64,000 nucleotides of DNA from Rhabdothermincola salaria (GCF_021246445.1 NZ_JAJQXW010000001.1:248001-312000), one strand, 5' to 3'; positions 32,360-40,745 are shown, numbered from the stretch's first letter. Notes: generated by a model not told the origin, from the sequence alone. Program-made: numbers and translations.

Positions 32360-35300
32360 TCAGGCGTCGACGCGCTCGAGTGACACGCCGATGGGGCGAC
32401 CGTCGATCTCGACCGTGGTCCGGTCGGCGGCGCCCACGTCGAGGGCGACCGCCAGCACCTCGGCTCGGATCTCGTCGCGGTGGCGGTCGATCACGGCCTG
32501 GAGCGCCGGATCGGCGTCGAGGGTCACCCGTACCCGGTCGGCGATGGCGAGCCCGGCGGCCTTGCGGGCGTTGTTGAGGGCACGCACCAGCTCTCGGGCG
32601 GTGCCCTCGGCCCGGAGGTCGTCGTCGATCTCGAGGTCGAGCGCCGCAGCCCAGCCGTCGTCCTCGACGAGGGCGAGCGTGGCGTGACGTTCGGCGCGGA
32701 CCTCGACGTCGCCGGCCTCGAGGCGCTCGCCGGCGATCTCGATCCATCCGTCGCGGTCGAGCGCCGTGCGCAGCTGCGAGCCGTCGGCCGCGGCCAGCGC
32801 CGCCTTCACGTCGTTGACCCGAGGTCCCAGGCGGGGCCCGAGGGTGCGGAAGTTGGGCACGACCGTCCAGCTCATGAGCCCGGACAGGGTGTCGATGCGC
32901 TCGAGGGCCTTGACGTTGAGCTCGCTGCGGATCTCGGCCTCGACGTCGTCGTCGAGCTCGACGCCGGGGTGCAGCAGCATCGCCCGCGAGAGGGGCTGGC
33001 GGCCCTTCACCTCGGCGTCGGTGCGGGCGGCCCGGCCCAGGGTCACCAGGCGCCTCGCCGCCGCCATGCGTTCGGCGAGGGCGTCGTCGCGGCGGCCCTT
33101 GTCCGCCGGCCAGTCCGACAGGTGCACCGAGGGGGCACCGGTGAGGGCGGTGTAGAGCTCGTCGGCGAGGAACGGGGTGAACGGTGCCATGAGCTGGCTC
33201 ACGGTGACCAGGCACTCGTGGAGGGTGGCGTGGGCGACCGGGTCGCTGGCCTTCCAGAAGCGCGGCCGTGAGCGGCGCAGGTACCAGTTGGAGAGGTCGT
33301 CGACGAAGGCGGTGAGGCGACCGGCTGCGGCGAAGGCGTCGAAGCCGTCGAGGGCCTCGGTGACGGTCGCGACGGTGCCGTCGAGCTCGGAGAGGATCCA
33401 GCGGTCGAGGACGTGGTCGGCGGTCGGGGTCGTGTCGTCGGTCGGCGGGGACCACCCGTCGAGGTCGGCGTAGGTGGCGAAGAACGACCAGACGTTCCAC
33501 AGCGTGAGCAGGGTCTGTCGGGTGGCTTCCCGGATGCCGTCGGGGAAGACCCGTCGAGGGGTCCAGGGCTGGCCGGCGGAGAAGAAGTACCAGCGCAGGG
33601 CGTCGGCGCCGAGCGTGTCGAAGATCTCGAACGGGCTGATGACGTTGCCCCGCGACTTCGACATCTTCTGGCCGTGCTCGTCGACGATGAGGGCCAGGCA
33701 CACGACGTTGCGGTACGGCGTGGTGTCGAACACCAGACCGTTGACGGCGAGCAACGAGTAGAACCAACCGCGCGTCTGGTCGATGGCCTCGCAGATGAAG
33801 TCGGCGGGGAAGGCCCGGTCGAAGCCGCCGTCGTCGGCGAAGGGGTGGTGGTGCTGGGCCGCGGGCATGGAGCCCGAGTCGAACCAGGCGTCGAGCACCG
33901 GGGTGACCCGGCTCATGGCGCCGGCGCACCCCTGTTCGGTGCAGGGGAAGGTCACGTCGTCGATCGAGGGGCGGTGCAGGTCGAGCTCGTCCAGAGCCCG
34001 GCCCTGGCGTTCGGAGAGCTCGGCCACCGACCCGATGCAGTGGTCGTGGCCGCAGGTGTCGCACCGCCAGATCGGCAGGGGGGTCCCCCAGTACCGATCG
34101 CGCGAGAGCGCCCAGTCGACGTTGCCCTCGAGCCACTTGCCGAAGCGTCCGTGCTTGATGAACTCCGGGTGCCACGTGATGGCCTCGTTCTCGCGCATCA
34201 GCGTGTCGCGCTGCTCGGAGGTGCGCACGAACCACGAGGTCTTGGCCCAGTAGATGAGCGGGGTGCTGCAGCGCCAGCAGTGGGGGTAGCTGTGCTCGTA
34301 GTCCTGGCGACGCACCAGCAGCCCCCGCTCGGCGAGGTCGGCGATGATGTCGTCGTCGGCGTCCTTGACGAAGCGGCCGGCCCAGGGGGCGACCGAGGTG
34401 TCGAAGGCGGCGGAGGCATCGACCGGGTTGAGCACGGGGAGGCCCTCGGCCCGCCCCACCTGGGCGTCGTCCTCGCCGAACGCAGGCGCCAGGTGCACGA
34501 TGCCCGAGCCGTCGTCGGTCGAGACGAAGTCGCCGGGGACGACGCGCCAGCCGTCGGCGCCGGGTGGGGGCTCGAGGAGGTCGAAGGGCCGCTGGTAGCG
34601 CTGCCCGACGAGATCGGTGCCGGACATGCGGGCCACCACCTCGGCGTCCTCGGGCGCCCGGGCCGCGGCCATGACCAGGTCACGGCCACCACCGGTGTCG
34701 CGGACCCGCACGTAGTCGATGTCGGGACCCACCGCCGCGCCGGTGTTGGAGACGAGCGTCCAGGGGGTGGTGGTCCACACCATGAGGTCGGCGTCGTCGT
34801 CGACGAGGGGGAAGCGCACGTACACCGACGGGTCGACCACGTCGCGGTACACATCGGGCTGACCGAGCTCGTGGCTCGAGAGGGCGGTGCCGCAGCGCCC
34901 GCAGTACGGCGACACCTTGTGGCCCTCGTAGAGCAGGCTCTTGTCCCAGAGCTGGCGCACCAACCACCACACCGACTCGATGTAGTCGTTGTCGAGGGTC
35001 CAGTAGGCGTCGGCCGTGTCGATCCAGACGCCGGCCCGGTCGGTGAGGGCCTCCCAGTCGGCCACGTAGCGCTGCACCGACTCGCGGCAGCGGCGGTTGA
35101 ACTCGGCGATGCCGAACGACTCGATCTCGTCCTTGGTCGAGAGGCCGAGCTCTTTTTCGACCTCGAGCTCCACCGGCAGGCCGTGGCAGTCCCATCCGCC
35201 CTTGCGAGGCACGTCGCGACCCCGCATGGTCTGGAAGCGGGGGTAGAGGTCCTTGAAGGCACGCGCCCACACGTGGTGCAGGCCGGGTCGGCCGTTGGCG

Positions 35301-35449
35301 GTCGGCGGGCCCTCGTAGAACACCCAGGGCTCGTTGCCCTTGCGGAGCTGGCGAGCGGCGCCGGGGACGTCGGCGGCACGCCAGCGCTCGAGCACGCGCT
35401 GCTCGAGCGAGGGGAGATCGAACTCGGGATCGACGGGGCCGAAAGCCAT
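32360..35449 (-). CDS. ileS: Isoleucyl-tRNA synthetase
   Basis: A 1029-residue class I synthetase. The HIGH-type motif reads PGLHH (55-59) and KMSKS is intact near residue 595 (HGQKMSKSRGN). Domains in order: Rossmann core, editing domain with WTTTPWTL, second half of the core, tRNA anticodon-binding helical domain, and a C-terminal extension without the terminal Cys4 zinc finger of E. coli IleS. This resembles the eukaryote-like ileS2 type common in actinobacteria and often mupirocin-insensitive; that is inference. A TAGCCT hexamer six bases before the ATG suggests a leaderless message, and no T-box features are seen upstream. Confidence 0.95.
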   Translation of the reverse strand: MAFGPVDPEFDLPSLEQRVLERWRAADVPGAARQLRKGNEPWVFYEGPPTANGRPGLHHVWARAFKDLYPRFQTMRGRDVPRKGGWDCHGLPVELEVEKELGLSTKDEIESFGIAEFNRRCRESVQRYVADWEALTDRAGVWIDTADAYWTLDNDYIESVWWLVRQLWDKSLLYEGHKVSPYCGRCGTALSSHELGQPDVYRDVVDPSVYVRFPLVDDDADLMVWTTTPWTLVSNTGAAVGPDIDYVRVRDTGGGRDLVMAAARAPEDAEVVARMSGTDLVGQRYQRPFDLLEPPPGADGWRVVPGDFVSTDDGSGIVHLAPAFGEDDAQVGRAEGLPVLNPVDASAAFDTSVAPWAGRFVKDADDDIIADLAERGLLVRRQDYEHSYPHCWRCSTPLIYWAKTSWFVRTSEQRDTLMRENEAITWHPEFIKHGRFGKWLEGNVDWALSRDRYWGTPLPIWRCDTCGHDHCIGSVAELSERQGRALDELDLHRPSIDDVTFPCTEQGCAGAMSRVTPVLDAWFDSGSMPAAQHHHPFADDGGFDRAFPADFICEAIDQTRGWFYSLLAVNGLVFDTTPYRNVVCLALIVDEHGQKMSKSRGNVISPFEIFDTLGADALRWYFFSAGQPWTPRRVFPDGIREATRQTLLTLWNVWSFFATYADLDGWSPPTDDTTPTADHVLDRWILSELDGTVATVTEALDGFDAFAAAGRLTAFVDDLSNWYLRRSRPRFWKASDPVAHATLHECLVTVSQLMAPFTPFLADELYTALTGAPSVHLSDWPADKGRRDDALAERMAAARRLVTLGRAARTDAEVKGRQPLSRAMLLHPGVELDDDVEAEIRSELNVKALERIDTLSGLMSWTVVPNFRTLGPRLGPRVNDVKAALAAADGSQLRTALDRDGWIEIAGERLEAGDVEVRAERHATLALVEDDGWAAALDLEIDDDLRAEGTARELVRALNNARKAAGLAIADRVRVTLDADPALQAVIDRHRDEIRAEVLAVALDVGAADRTTVEIDGRPIGVSLERVDA

Positions 35450-35455
35450 CCCGCC

Positions 35456-35461
35456 AGGCTA
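35456..35461 (-). promoter_or_regulatory. -10 element for ileS
   Basis: On the minus strand TAGCCT ends 6 bases before the ileS ATG (35449). Predicts a leaderless transcript, leaving no room for a T-box leader. Confidence 0.5.
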
Positions 35462-35488
35462 CGTGGCGGCGGCCAACCCCTCGGCACG

Positions 35489-35517
35489 TTGACCCGGGGA
35501 GTCTCCGGACGTATGAT
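35489..35517 (+). promoter_or_regulatory. Strong promoter for the DksA-like gene
   Basis: TTGACC (35489-35494), exact 17-bp spacer, TATGAT (35512-35517): the closest match to the sigma-70 consensus seen in this window. Transcription should start near 35524, giving a leader of about 177 nt before the GTG at 35701. Confidence 0.7.
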
Positions 35518-35523
35518 CCGGCA

Positions 35524-35700
35524 CCTTTGTGGCGGGGTGGGGGAGCTCACCGAGGCCGAGAAGCACCCAACGTGGCCCTCGGGTCGCCGCCGGGTGGCGT
35601 CGGTCCCGGCGACGGCCCCGTCACCCTGTCAACGACGTTCGCAGTCGGTGGAGCCGTCCCGTACCGCTCTGCCACCCAACCGAGAAGGTCATCCACTCGC
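35524..35700 (+). other. Structured 5' leader of the DksA-like gene
   Basis: The predicted leader is GC-rich and can fold into several hairpins: CGAGGCC pairing with GGCC-C-TCG, then GTCGCCG pairing with CGGCGAC. GGTG/CACC around GAGCTC also pairs near the 5' end. No riboswitch family is recognised. AGAAGG lies about 12 bases before the start codon. A regulatory leader or an independent small RNA are both possible. Confidence 0.35.
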
Positions 35701-36321
35701 GTGAACAGCAAGCCTCCGGCCAAGAAGGCCTCCGCTAAGAAGGCCCCCGCCAAGAAGGCGGCGCCCAAGAAGGCTCCGTCGTCGTCATCGGCGAAGAAGG
35801 CGCCGGCCAAGAAGGCAGCCCCGGCGAAGAAGGCCTCCGCCAAGAAGGCCCCGGCCGAGAAGGCGACGCCCAAGAAGGCGCCGGCCAAGAAGGCGGCCCC
35901 GGCGAAGAAGGCCTCCGCCAAGAAGGCCCCGGCCAAGGTCGAGAGCCCGTTCGACGACAAGTTCCTCGAGTCCCAGAAGGCGCTGCTGATCGAGGAGCGC
36001 CGTCGTCTGGTCCACGACGCCGACAGCCTCACCGCCGAGGCCAACTCCCTGGCCGAGCTGCGCGAGCCGGGCGACGTCCAGTTCGACGAGGAGTCCGGCG
36101 AAGGCGACACGCTCGCAGTCGAGCGCGAACGCGACCTGGCCCTGTCGGCGCAGTTCCGCCACCAGGTCGAGGAGATCGACCACGCCATGGCCAAGTTCGA
36201 CAAGGGCACCTACGGGATCTGCGAGATCTCGAACACCCCGATCCCCAAGGAACGCCTGAAGGCCATCCCGTGGGCTCGTGAGCGGGTGGAGCACAAGGTC
36301 GGGGGCTTCGGACGCCGCTAG
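35701..36321 (+). CDS. DksA/TraR-type zinc-finger protein with Lys/Ala-rich N-terminal tail
   Basis: A 206-residue protein in two parts. Residues 1-80 are Lys/Ala/Pro repeats of the AKKAPAKKA kind, resembling histone H1-like tails and likely to bind nucleic acid non-specifically. The rest is a DksA/TraR-like domain: [15 protein letters not shown], coiled-coil helices, then [24 protein letters not shown]. Only one Cys of the usual four-Cys finger is present, so zinc binding is doubtful. DksA-like proteins act in the RNA polymerase secondary channel; whether this one does is unknown. The frame extends upstream of GTG 35701, but over the structured leader. Confidence 0.8.
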   Translation: MNSKPPAKKASAKKAPAKKAAPKKAPSSSSAKKAPAKKAAPAKKASAKKAPAEKATPKKAPAKKAAPAKKASAKKAPAKVESPFDDKFLESQKALLIEERRRLVHDADSLTAEANSLAELREPGDVQFDEESGEGDTLAVERERDLALSAQFRHQVEEIDHAMAKFDKGTYGICEISNTPIPKERLKAIPWARERVEHKVGGFGRR

Positions 36322-36328
36322 TCCGAGC
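36305..36328 (+). terminator. Hairpin enclosing the DksA-like gene stop codon
   Basis: TCGGAC (36308-36313) pairs with GTCCGA (36321-36326), extended by GC pairs past a bulged T. The TAG stop (36319-36321) is at the edge of the 7-base loop. lspA begins only 12 bases after the stop, so it may pause ribosomes or polymerase rather than end transcription fully. Confidence 0.35.
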
Positions 36329-36332
36329 ACCC

Positions 36333-36971
36333 ATGACCTCGCCTCGCACCTCAGGAGCACGGGGTGGCGGCGGACTCGGCTCGGCCGGCACCCATCGGGT
36401 CCTCTTCGCCACTGTCGCCATCGGCTGGCTGCTCGCCGACCAGCTCACCAAGTCGTGGGCCGAGTCCGCGCTGCTCACCCGCAACATCGATCTGGTCGGG
36501 AGCCTGCGCTTCAACCTGGCCTACAACACCGGCGCCTCGTTCGGCCTCGGCAGTGGGTACGGCGCCTGGATCTCCGTGGTGGCCCTCGTGGTGGTCGCCA
36601 TCCTGCTGTGGCAGGGTCGCAGCGTGGGCACCCGCCTCGGCGCCGTCGCGCTGGGGATGATCGTGGGCGGCGCGATCGGCAACATCGTCGATCGGGCCTT
36701 CCGGGGCGACGACGGCTTCATGAGCGGCGACGTCGTCGACTTCGTCGACCTGCAGTGGTGGCCGATCTTCAACGTGGCCGACGTCGGCATCGTCGTGGGA
36801 GGCATCCTCCTGGTGTGGTCCACCCTCCGGGTCCCGGAGGAGTCGGACGAACCCGACGCACCGATCGAGCCGGACGGGCCCGACCCGAGCGCCGGCGAAC
36901 AGCCCGACGGCGCCGGCGACCGGACACCCGGCGACCGGACACCCGGCGACCCCCGACGAGACGAGCCCTGA
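36333..36971 (+). CDS. lspA: Lipoprotein signal peptidase (signal peptidase II)
   Basis: A 212-residue membrane aspartyl protease that cleaves lipoprotein signal peptides after lipid attachment. Four hydrophobic segments are visible. Catalytic residues are D120 in GGAIGNIVDR and D150 in WWPIFNVADVG; the conserved N-terminal DQLTK and NTGASFGL are present. The C-terminal 45 residues are a hydrophilic Pro/Asp/Gly tail with a 15-bp tandem repeat coding GDRTP units. The rluD GTG follows 2 bases after the stop. Confidence 0.95.
   Translation: MTSPRTSGARGGGGLGSAGTHRVLFATVAIGWLLADQLTKSWAESALLTRNIDLVGSLRFNLAYNTGASFGLGSGYGAWISVVALVVVAILLWQGRSVGTRLGAVALGMIVGGAIGNIVDRAFRGDDGFMSGDVVDFVDLQWWPIFNVADVGIVVGGILLVWSTLRVPEESDEPDAPIEPDGPDPSAGEQPDGAGDRTPGDRTPGDPRRDEP
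36914..36951 (+). repeat. 15-bp tandem repeat at the lspA 3' end
   Basis: The unit CGGCGACCGGACACC occurs twice in perfect tandem with a partial third copy, coding GDRTP repeats just before the lspA stop. In frame. Confidence 0.8.
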
Positions 36972-36973
36972 CC

Positions 36974-37894
36974 GTGGCCGTCGAGGAGGAGGTCCCCGCC
37001 GCACTCGACGGTGAGCGCATCGATCGCGTCGTGGCCATGATGACGGGCGCCTCCCGATCGGAGGTCTCGAAGTGGTTGTCCGAGGGGCTCGTCGCCCGCA
37101 ACGACGAGGTCGTGGCCGTCCGCTCCACGCGGGTGGCTGAAGGTGACATGGTGGCCGTCGACGTGGACCTCGATGCCCCTCCGCCGTCCCTCGAGCCCGA
37201 GCCGGGTATCGAGGTGTCGGTGGTCCACGTCGACGACGACCTCATCGTGGTGGACAAGCCGGCCGGGCTGGTGGTGCACCCCGGTGCCGGCAACGACACC
37301 GGGACCCTGGTGCAGGGCCTGCTGGCTCGCTTCCCCGAGCTGCGCGACGTGGGCGACCCGCTCCGGCCGGGCATCGTCCACCGCCTCGACAAGGACACGT
37401 CGGGGCTGTTGCTCGTCGCTCGCACGCCGGCCGCCCACGAGGCCCTCACCGCCATGATGGCGGCGCGTGAGGTGCAGCGCCGCTACCTCACGTTGGTCTG
37501 GGGCCACCCGGAGGCCGCCAGCGGCCTCATCGACGCCCCCATCGGCCGGTCCGCCCGCGAGCCCACCAAGATGGCGGTGAGCGCTCGGGGCAAGGAGGCC
37601 CGCACCCGCTACGAGGTCCGCCAGACGTTCGACGAGCCGGTCGAGGTGGCCCTCCTCGAATGCCGGCTGGAGACGGGGCGCACCCATCAGATCCGCGTCC
37701 ACCTGGCGGCGATCGGTCACCCGGTCGTGGGAGACGCCCGCTACCGCGGCGCCCGCGCCGCGCTGGCGGCACCGCGGATGGTCCTGCACGCGGCGTCGCT
37801 CGAGCTGCGCCACCCGGTGCACCGCGACCAGGAGCTCCGCTTCGAGTCGCCCCTCCCGGCCGACCTGGCGGCGGTGATCGACGGCCTGCGCTGA
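36974..37894 (+). CDS. rluD: 23S rRNA pseudouridine synthase, RluD family
   Basis: A 306-residue RluA/RluD-type enzyme. Residues about 5-75 form an S4 RNA-binding domain (ERIDRVVAMMTGASRSEVSKWLSEGLV). The catalytic motif is HRLDKDTSGLLL with Asp near 139; the later GRTHQIRVHLAAIGHPVVGD block is also diagnostic. The GTG at 36974 follows lspA by 2 bp, as in many actinobacteria. The stop lies in the loop of a 5-bp dyad (37887-37900). The exact RNA target cannot be decided from sequence. Confidence 0.92.
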   Translation: MAVEEEVPAALDGERIDRVVAMMTGASRSEVSKWLSEGLVARNDEVVAVRSTRVAEGDMVAVDVDLDAPPPSLEPEPGIEVSVVHVDDDLIVVDKPAGLVVHPGAGNDTGTLVQGLLARFPELRDVGDPLRPGIVHRLDKDTSGLLLVARTPAAHEALTAMMAAREVQRRYLTLVWGHPEAASGLIDAPIGRSAREPTKMAVSARGKEARTRYEVRQTFDEPVEVALLECRLETGRTHQIRVHLAAIGHPVVGDARYRGARAALAAPRMVLHAASLELRHPVHRDQELRFESPLPADLAAVIDGLR

Positions 37895-37943
37895 GGCGCA
37901 CCGGCGGCGAAGGCCGCTCGGGTGCCGTTCGATCGGGTCGAGG

Positions 37944-38435
37944 TCAGTCGGCGGTGGTGCCCGCCCAGGTCGGGGTGATCGCGGGGCTCGACGTGGTCTC
38001 GCCCGGCCACGCCGCTTCGCCGCGAGCCATGCGGACGATGTCGGCGAGGGTGGCCGCCTCGAGGTAGCGCCGCATGTGCTCGCCGACGTCGGCCCACACG
38101 GCCAGCAGCACGCACTGGCCCTCGTGGTCGCAGGCTCCGTCGGTGTGGGGTTCGCCGAAGTCGCCGGCCACGATCGGACCGTCGACCGCGCTGACGATGT
38201 CGGAGAGGCTGATCTGGTCCGGCGGGCGGGCCAGCACGTAGCCGCCCCCGACGCCGCGCTTGGAGCGCACCAGCCCGGCGCCCTTGAGGGCCAGCAGGAT
38301 CTGTTCGAGGTAGGGCTGGGGGAGCGCGGTGCGCTCGGCGATGTCGCGCACGGACGTCGGTCCTGTGGAGTCGGCGTGCAACGCCAACGACAGCAGGGCC
38401 CGACTGGCGTAGTCGCCTCTGGTCGACACCTTCAC
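37944..38435 (-). CDS. Rrf2 family transcriptional regulator (1)
   Basis: A 163-residue winged-helix Rrf2 protein: KVSTRGDYASRALLSLAL, then SVRDIAERTALPQPYLEQILLALKGAGLVRSKRGVGGGYVLARP (wing with the GGxxL/GGYxL pattern). Only two Cys appear in the cluster loop (ACDHEGQCVL), so iron-sulfur binding as in IscR is uncertain. The start is GTG 38435, not the ATG 9 bases upstream: MKVSTRGDYA is the family N-terminus, and TACGAT lies exactly 7 bases before that GTG, as expected for a leaderless mRNA. It is divergent from the phosphodiesterase-like gene. Confidence 0.87.
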   Translation of the reverse strand: MKVSTRGDYASRALLSLALHADSTGPTSVRDIAERTALPQPYLEQILLALKGAGLVRSKRGVGGGYVLARPPDQISLSDIVSAVDGPIVAGDFGEPHTDGACDHEGQCVLLAVWADVGEHMRRYLEAATLADIVRMARGEAAWPGETTSSPAITPTWAGTTAD

Positions 38436-38442
38436 GTCCGGC

Positions 38443-38448
38443 ATCGTA
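38443..38448 (-). promoter_or_regulatory. -10 element for the first Rrf2 gene
   Basis: Minus-strand TACGAT ends 7 bases before the GTG at 38435. It overlaps the alternative ATG (38444-38442), so that ATG would not be in the mRNA. Confidence 0.5.
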
Positions 38449-38593
38449 GGGCCCGCATCTGCAGGATCGTCGCCAACGCCCGTTGCCGGGTCGCCACGGC
38501 CCGTGTCCGACGACACCTCCCGGGCGGCCCCCATGTGGTCGCGGGGCTCTCTGCTGGCGCTACCGTGGGGCCTGACGCCCGGAGGATCTGCCA

Positions 38594-39700
38594 GTGGCCG
38601 ACGCCCAACCCGTGCTCCCCGACTACGAGGGAGCCTGCATCACCAACGTCGTTCCGGCGTTGCTCGACCCACCGGCCGTGTGGCCGACCTGGTTCCCCGA
38701 AGGCGCCGCCGACGCCGAGCAGGTCGTCTTGCTCGTGCTCGACGGCCTCGGTTGGGACCAGCTCCAGCAGCGGGCATCGCTGGCCCCCACGCTGTGCGCT
38801 CTGGCCGGGGGTCCCATCACCACCGTGGCCCCGTCCACCACCGCCACCGCCCTCACCTCGATCACCACGGGGCTGGCTCCGGGCGAGCACGGCGTCGTCG
38901 GCTACCGCATCGACGTCGACGGCGAGGTCCTCAACGTCCTGCGCTGGCAGGCCTCGGGACGCGACGCCCGCGCCACCATCCCTCCCGAGAAGATCCAGTT
39001 CCACGAGGCGTTCGAGGGGCACCGGCCGCCGGTGGTCACCAAGGCCGAGTTCCGCACCTCCGGGTTCACCGCCGCCCACCTCGACCGCACCCGCATCTCG
39101 GGATGGCGGATGAGCTCGACCCTGGTCACCGAGGTCGGCCAGCTGCTCGATGCCGGTGAGCCCTTCGTCTACGCCTACTACGAGGGCATCGACAAGGTGG
39201 CTCACGAGTACGGCCTCGGGGCGCACTACGACGCCGAGCTGGTGGCCTGCGACCGGCTGGTCGCCGACCTGCTCGAGGCGCTGCCCCCTGGTGCCGCCCT
39301 GGTGGTCACCGCCGACCACGGCCACGTCGAGGTGGGCGACAACCTCGTCGTGCCCGCCCCGGAGGTCATGAGCCACGTGCGCAGCCAGTCCGGTGAGGGT
39401 CGGTTCCGGTGGCTGCACGCCCGCCCGGGGCACGCCCGACAGCTGCTCGAGGCCGCCACCGAGCACCACGGTGGGGTGGCGTGGGTGGTGAGCGTGGACA
39501 CCGTGGTCGACGACGGATGGCTGGGACCGGTCGTCTCCGACGCGGCCCGCGCCCGGCTCGGCGACGTGGCCCTCGTCGCCCGCGAGCCGGTGAGCTTCGT
39601 GGACCCCGACGATTCGGGTCCCTACGAGTTGATCGGTCGCCACGGTTCGCTGACCCGGGGCGAGATGCTGGTGCCGCTGCTCGTCGGCGTCGCCCGTTGA
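38594..39700 (+). CDS. Type I phosphodiesterase/nucleotide pyrophosphatase-like protein
   Basis: A 368-residue member of the alkaline-phosphatase superfamily. VVLLVLDGLGW supplies the first metal Asp, and APSTTATALTSITTGLAPGEHG contains the Thr nucleophile with the usual TGxxPxxHG sequence. Further metal ligands are in YYEGIDKVAHEYG (Asp, His) and VVTADHGHVEVGD (Asp, His). It probably hydrolyses a phosphodiester or nucleotide; it lacks a signal peptide, so it is cytosolic. GTG 38594 has GGAGG upstream, and a TACCGT -10 at 38561-38566. It is coupled to the DUF2203 gene through a TTGA overlap. Confidence 0.82.
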   Translation: MADAQPVLPDYEGACITNVVPALLDPPAVWPTWFPEGAADAEQVVLLVLDGLGWDQLQQRASLAPTLCALAGGPITTVAPSTTATALTSITTGLAPGEHGVVGYRIDVDGEVLNVLRWQASGRDARATIPPEKIQFHEAFEGHRPPVVTKAEFRTSGFTAAHLDRTRISGWRMSSTLVTEVGQLLDAGEPFVYAYYEGIDKVAHEYGLGAHYDAELVACDRLVADLLEALPPGAALVVTADHGHVEVGDNLVVPAPEVMSHVRSQSGEGRFRWLHARPGHARQLLEAATEHHGGVAWVVSVDTVVDDGWLGPVVSDAARARLGDVALVAREPVSFVDPDDSGPYELIGRHGSLTRGEMLVPLLVGVAR

Positions 39701-40071
39701 GCTCGGCCGACGCCGACGGTCAGCCCGTCCGCACCCCGGACCAGGCCCACGCGCTCGTCGCCGACCTGCTGGTGCTCACCGACGACGCCGTGCGGGTGCG
39801 AGCCGAGCTCACCGCCGCGGCCCGTGATCGACCCCCCGCCCCCATCGCCGACGTCAAGGCGCTCGAGGCCCGGCTGTCGGAGCTCCTCGACGAGGTGGTG
39901 GGCCTCGGCGTGCAGTTGAAGGGGTGGGCGCCGTTGCTGGTCGACATCCCCGTCGAGGTCGACGGCCGCCAGGTGCTCTTCTGCTGGTTGGAGGGCGACC
40001 GTCGGCTGTCGTGGTACCACGAGCTCGACCACGGCTTCGCCGGGCGGCGCCCGCTCAGCGACCTGGGCTGA
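39697..40071 (+). CDS. DUF2203 family protein
   Basis: A 124-residue small protein of the DUF2203 type. Two helices (DQAHALVADLLVLTDDAVRVRAEL and VKALEARLSELLDEVVGLGVQLKG) are followed by the conserved end WAPLLVDIPVEVDGRQVLFCWLEGDRRLSWYHELDHGFAGRRPL. Function unknown. The TTG start at 39697 overlaps the upstream stop by TTGA, so translation is probably coupled; the frame is open upstream but only as a shadow. The TGA stop sits exactly between GGGC and GCCC (40065-40075). Confidence 0.78.
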   Translation: MSSADADGQPVRTPDQAHALVADLLVLTDDAVRVRAELTAAARDRPPAPIADVKALEARLSELLDEVVGLGVQLKGWAPLLVDIPVEVDGRQVLFCWLEGDRRLSWYHELDHGFAGRRPLSDLG

Positions 40072-40139
40072 GCCCGCCGATCGCCGCCGGATCGGCCGGG
40101 TGGTTGTGGGGCGGCGGACCAGTGGGAAAGGATGCCCTC

Positions 40140-40646
40140 ATGACGGATGCACCGGTCGAACGAGGAGAGCTCATCACCCCTGGCGGGAACCGGGACGGAG
40201 ACGAGCCCGCGCCCGCCGACACGGAAGTGGACGAGAACAAGGAGTTCGTGTCCGAACCGGCCAAGGTCATGCGGGTCGGCTCCATGATCAAGCAGCTCCT
40301 CGACGAGGTGCGCTCGACGTCGCTCGACGAGCCGTCCCGCCAACGGCTCCGGGCCATCTACGACACCTCGATCACCGAGCTCGGTTCTGCGCTCTCGCCT
40401 GATCTGCAGGAAGAGCTCGAGCGCCTCGCGTTCCCCTTCGCCGAGGAGGGCACCCCGAGCGAGGTCGAGCTGCGCGTGGCCCAGGCCCAGCTGGTGGGGT
40501 GGCTCGAGGGTCTCTTCCACGGCATCCAGGCCACGTTGTTCGCTCAGCAGATGGCGGCCCGCCAGCAGCTGGAGAACATGCGGGGCCAGCTACCTCCGGG
40601 TGCTCGTCCGGGTCCGCCCGAGGAGCGCCCCGGCACCTACCTGTAG
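40140..40646 (+). CDS. bpa: Bacterial proteasome activator Bpa
   Basis: A 168-residue protein of the Bpa/PafE (DUF2587) family. The helical core is KVMRVGSMIKQLLDEVRSTSLDEPSRQRLRAIYDTSITELGSAL followed by LVGWLEGLFHGIQATLFAQQMAARQQLENMRG. The C-terminus ends GTYL, matching the GQYL tail that docks into the 20S proteasome in mycobacteria. Bpa forms ATP-independent rings that open the proteasome, so this organism should have a 20S proteasome elsewhere. ATG 40140 follows AAAGGA. A hairpin begins 4 bases after the stop. Confidence 0.9.
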   Translation: MTDAPVERGELITPGGNRDGDEPAPADTEVDENKEFVSEPAKVMRVGSMIKQLLDEVRSTSLDEPSRQRLRAIYDTSITELGSALSPDLQEELERLAFPFAEEGTPSEVELRVAQAQLVGWLEGLFHGIQATLFAQQMAARQQLENMRGQLPPGARPGPPEERPGTYL

Positions 40647-40650
40647 CGAC

Positions 40651-40681
40651 GCAGGGTCTCGGGGCGACACGAGACCTCTGC
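40651..40681 (+). terminator. Terminator-like hairpin after bpa
   Basis: GCAGGGTCTCG (40651-40661) pairs with CGAGACCTCTGC (40670-40681), 11 pairs with one bulged T and an 8-base loop, 4 bases after the bpa stop. No T-tract. Confidence 0.5.
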
Positions 40682-40745
40682 AGCGACGTGGGATCGGGCC
40701 CAAGGTCCCTTCCCCATCCCCTCCGCCATCCTGCAGTGTTGCGCT

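Noticed and set aside
35527-35700. Extension of the DksA-like protein to TTG 35527
   Set aside because: The added sequence is not family-like and coincides with a structured leader; TTG lies at the predicted transcription start but lacks the A/GTG usual for leaderless genes.
38442-38444. ATG 38444 as the start of the first Rrf2 gene
   Set aside because: It overlaps the likely -10 TACGAT, and GTG 38435 gives the standard family N-terminus.
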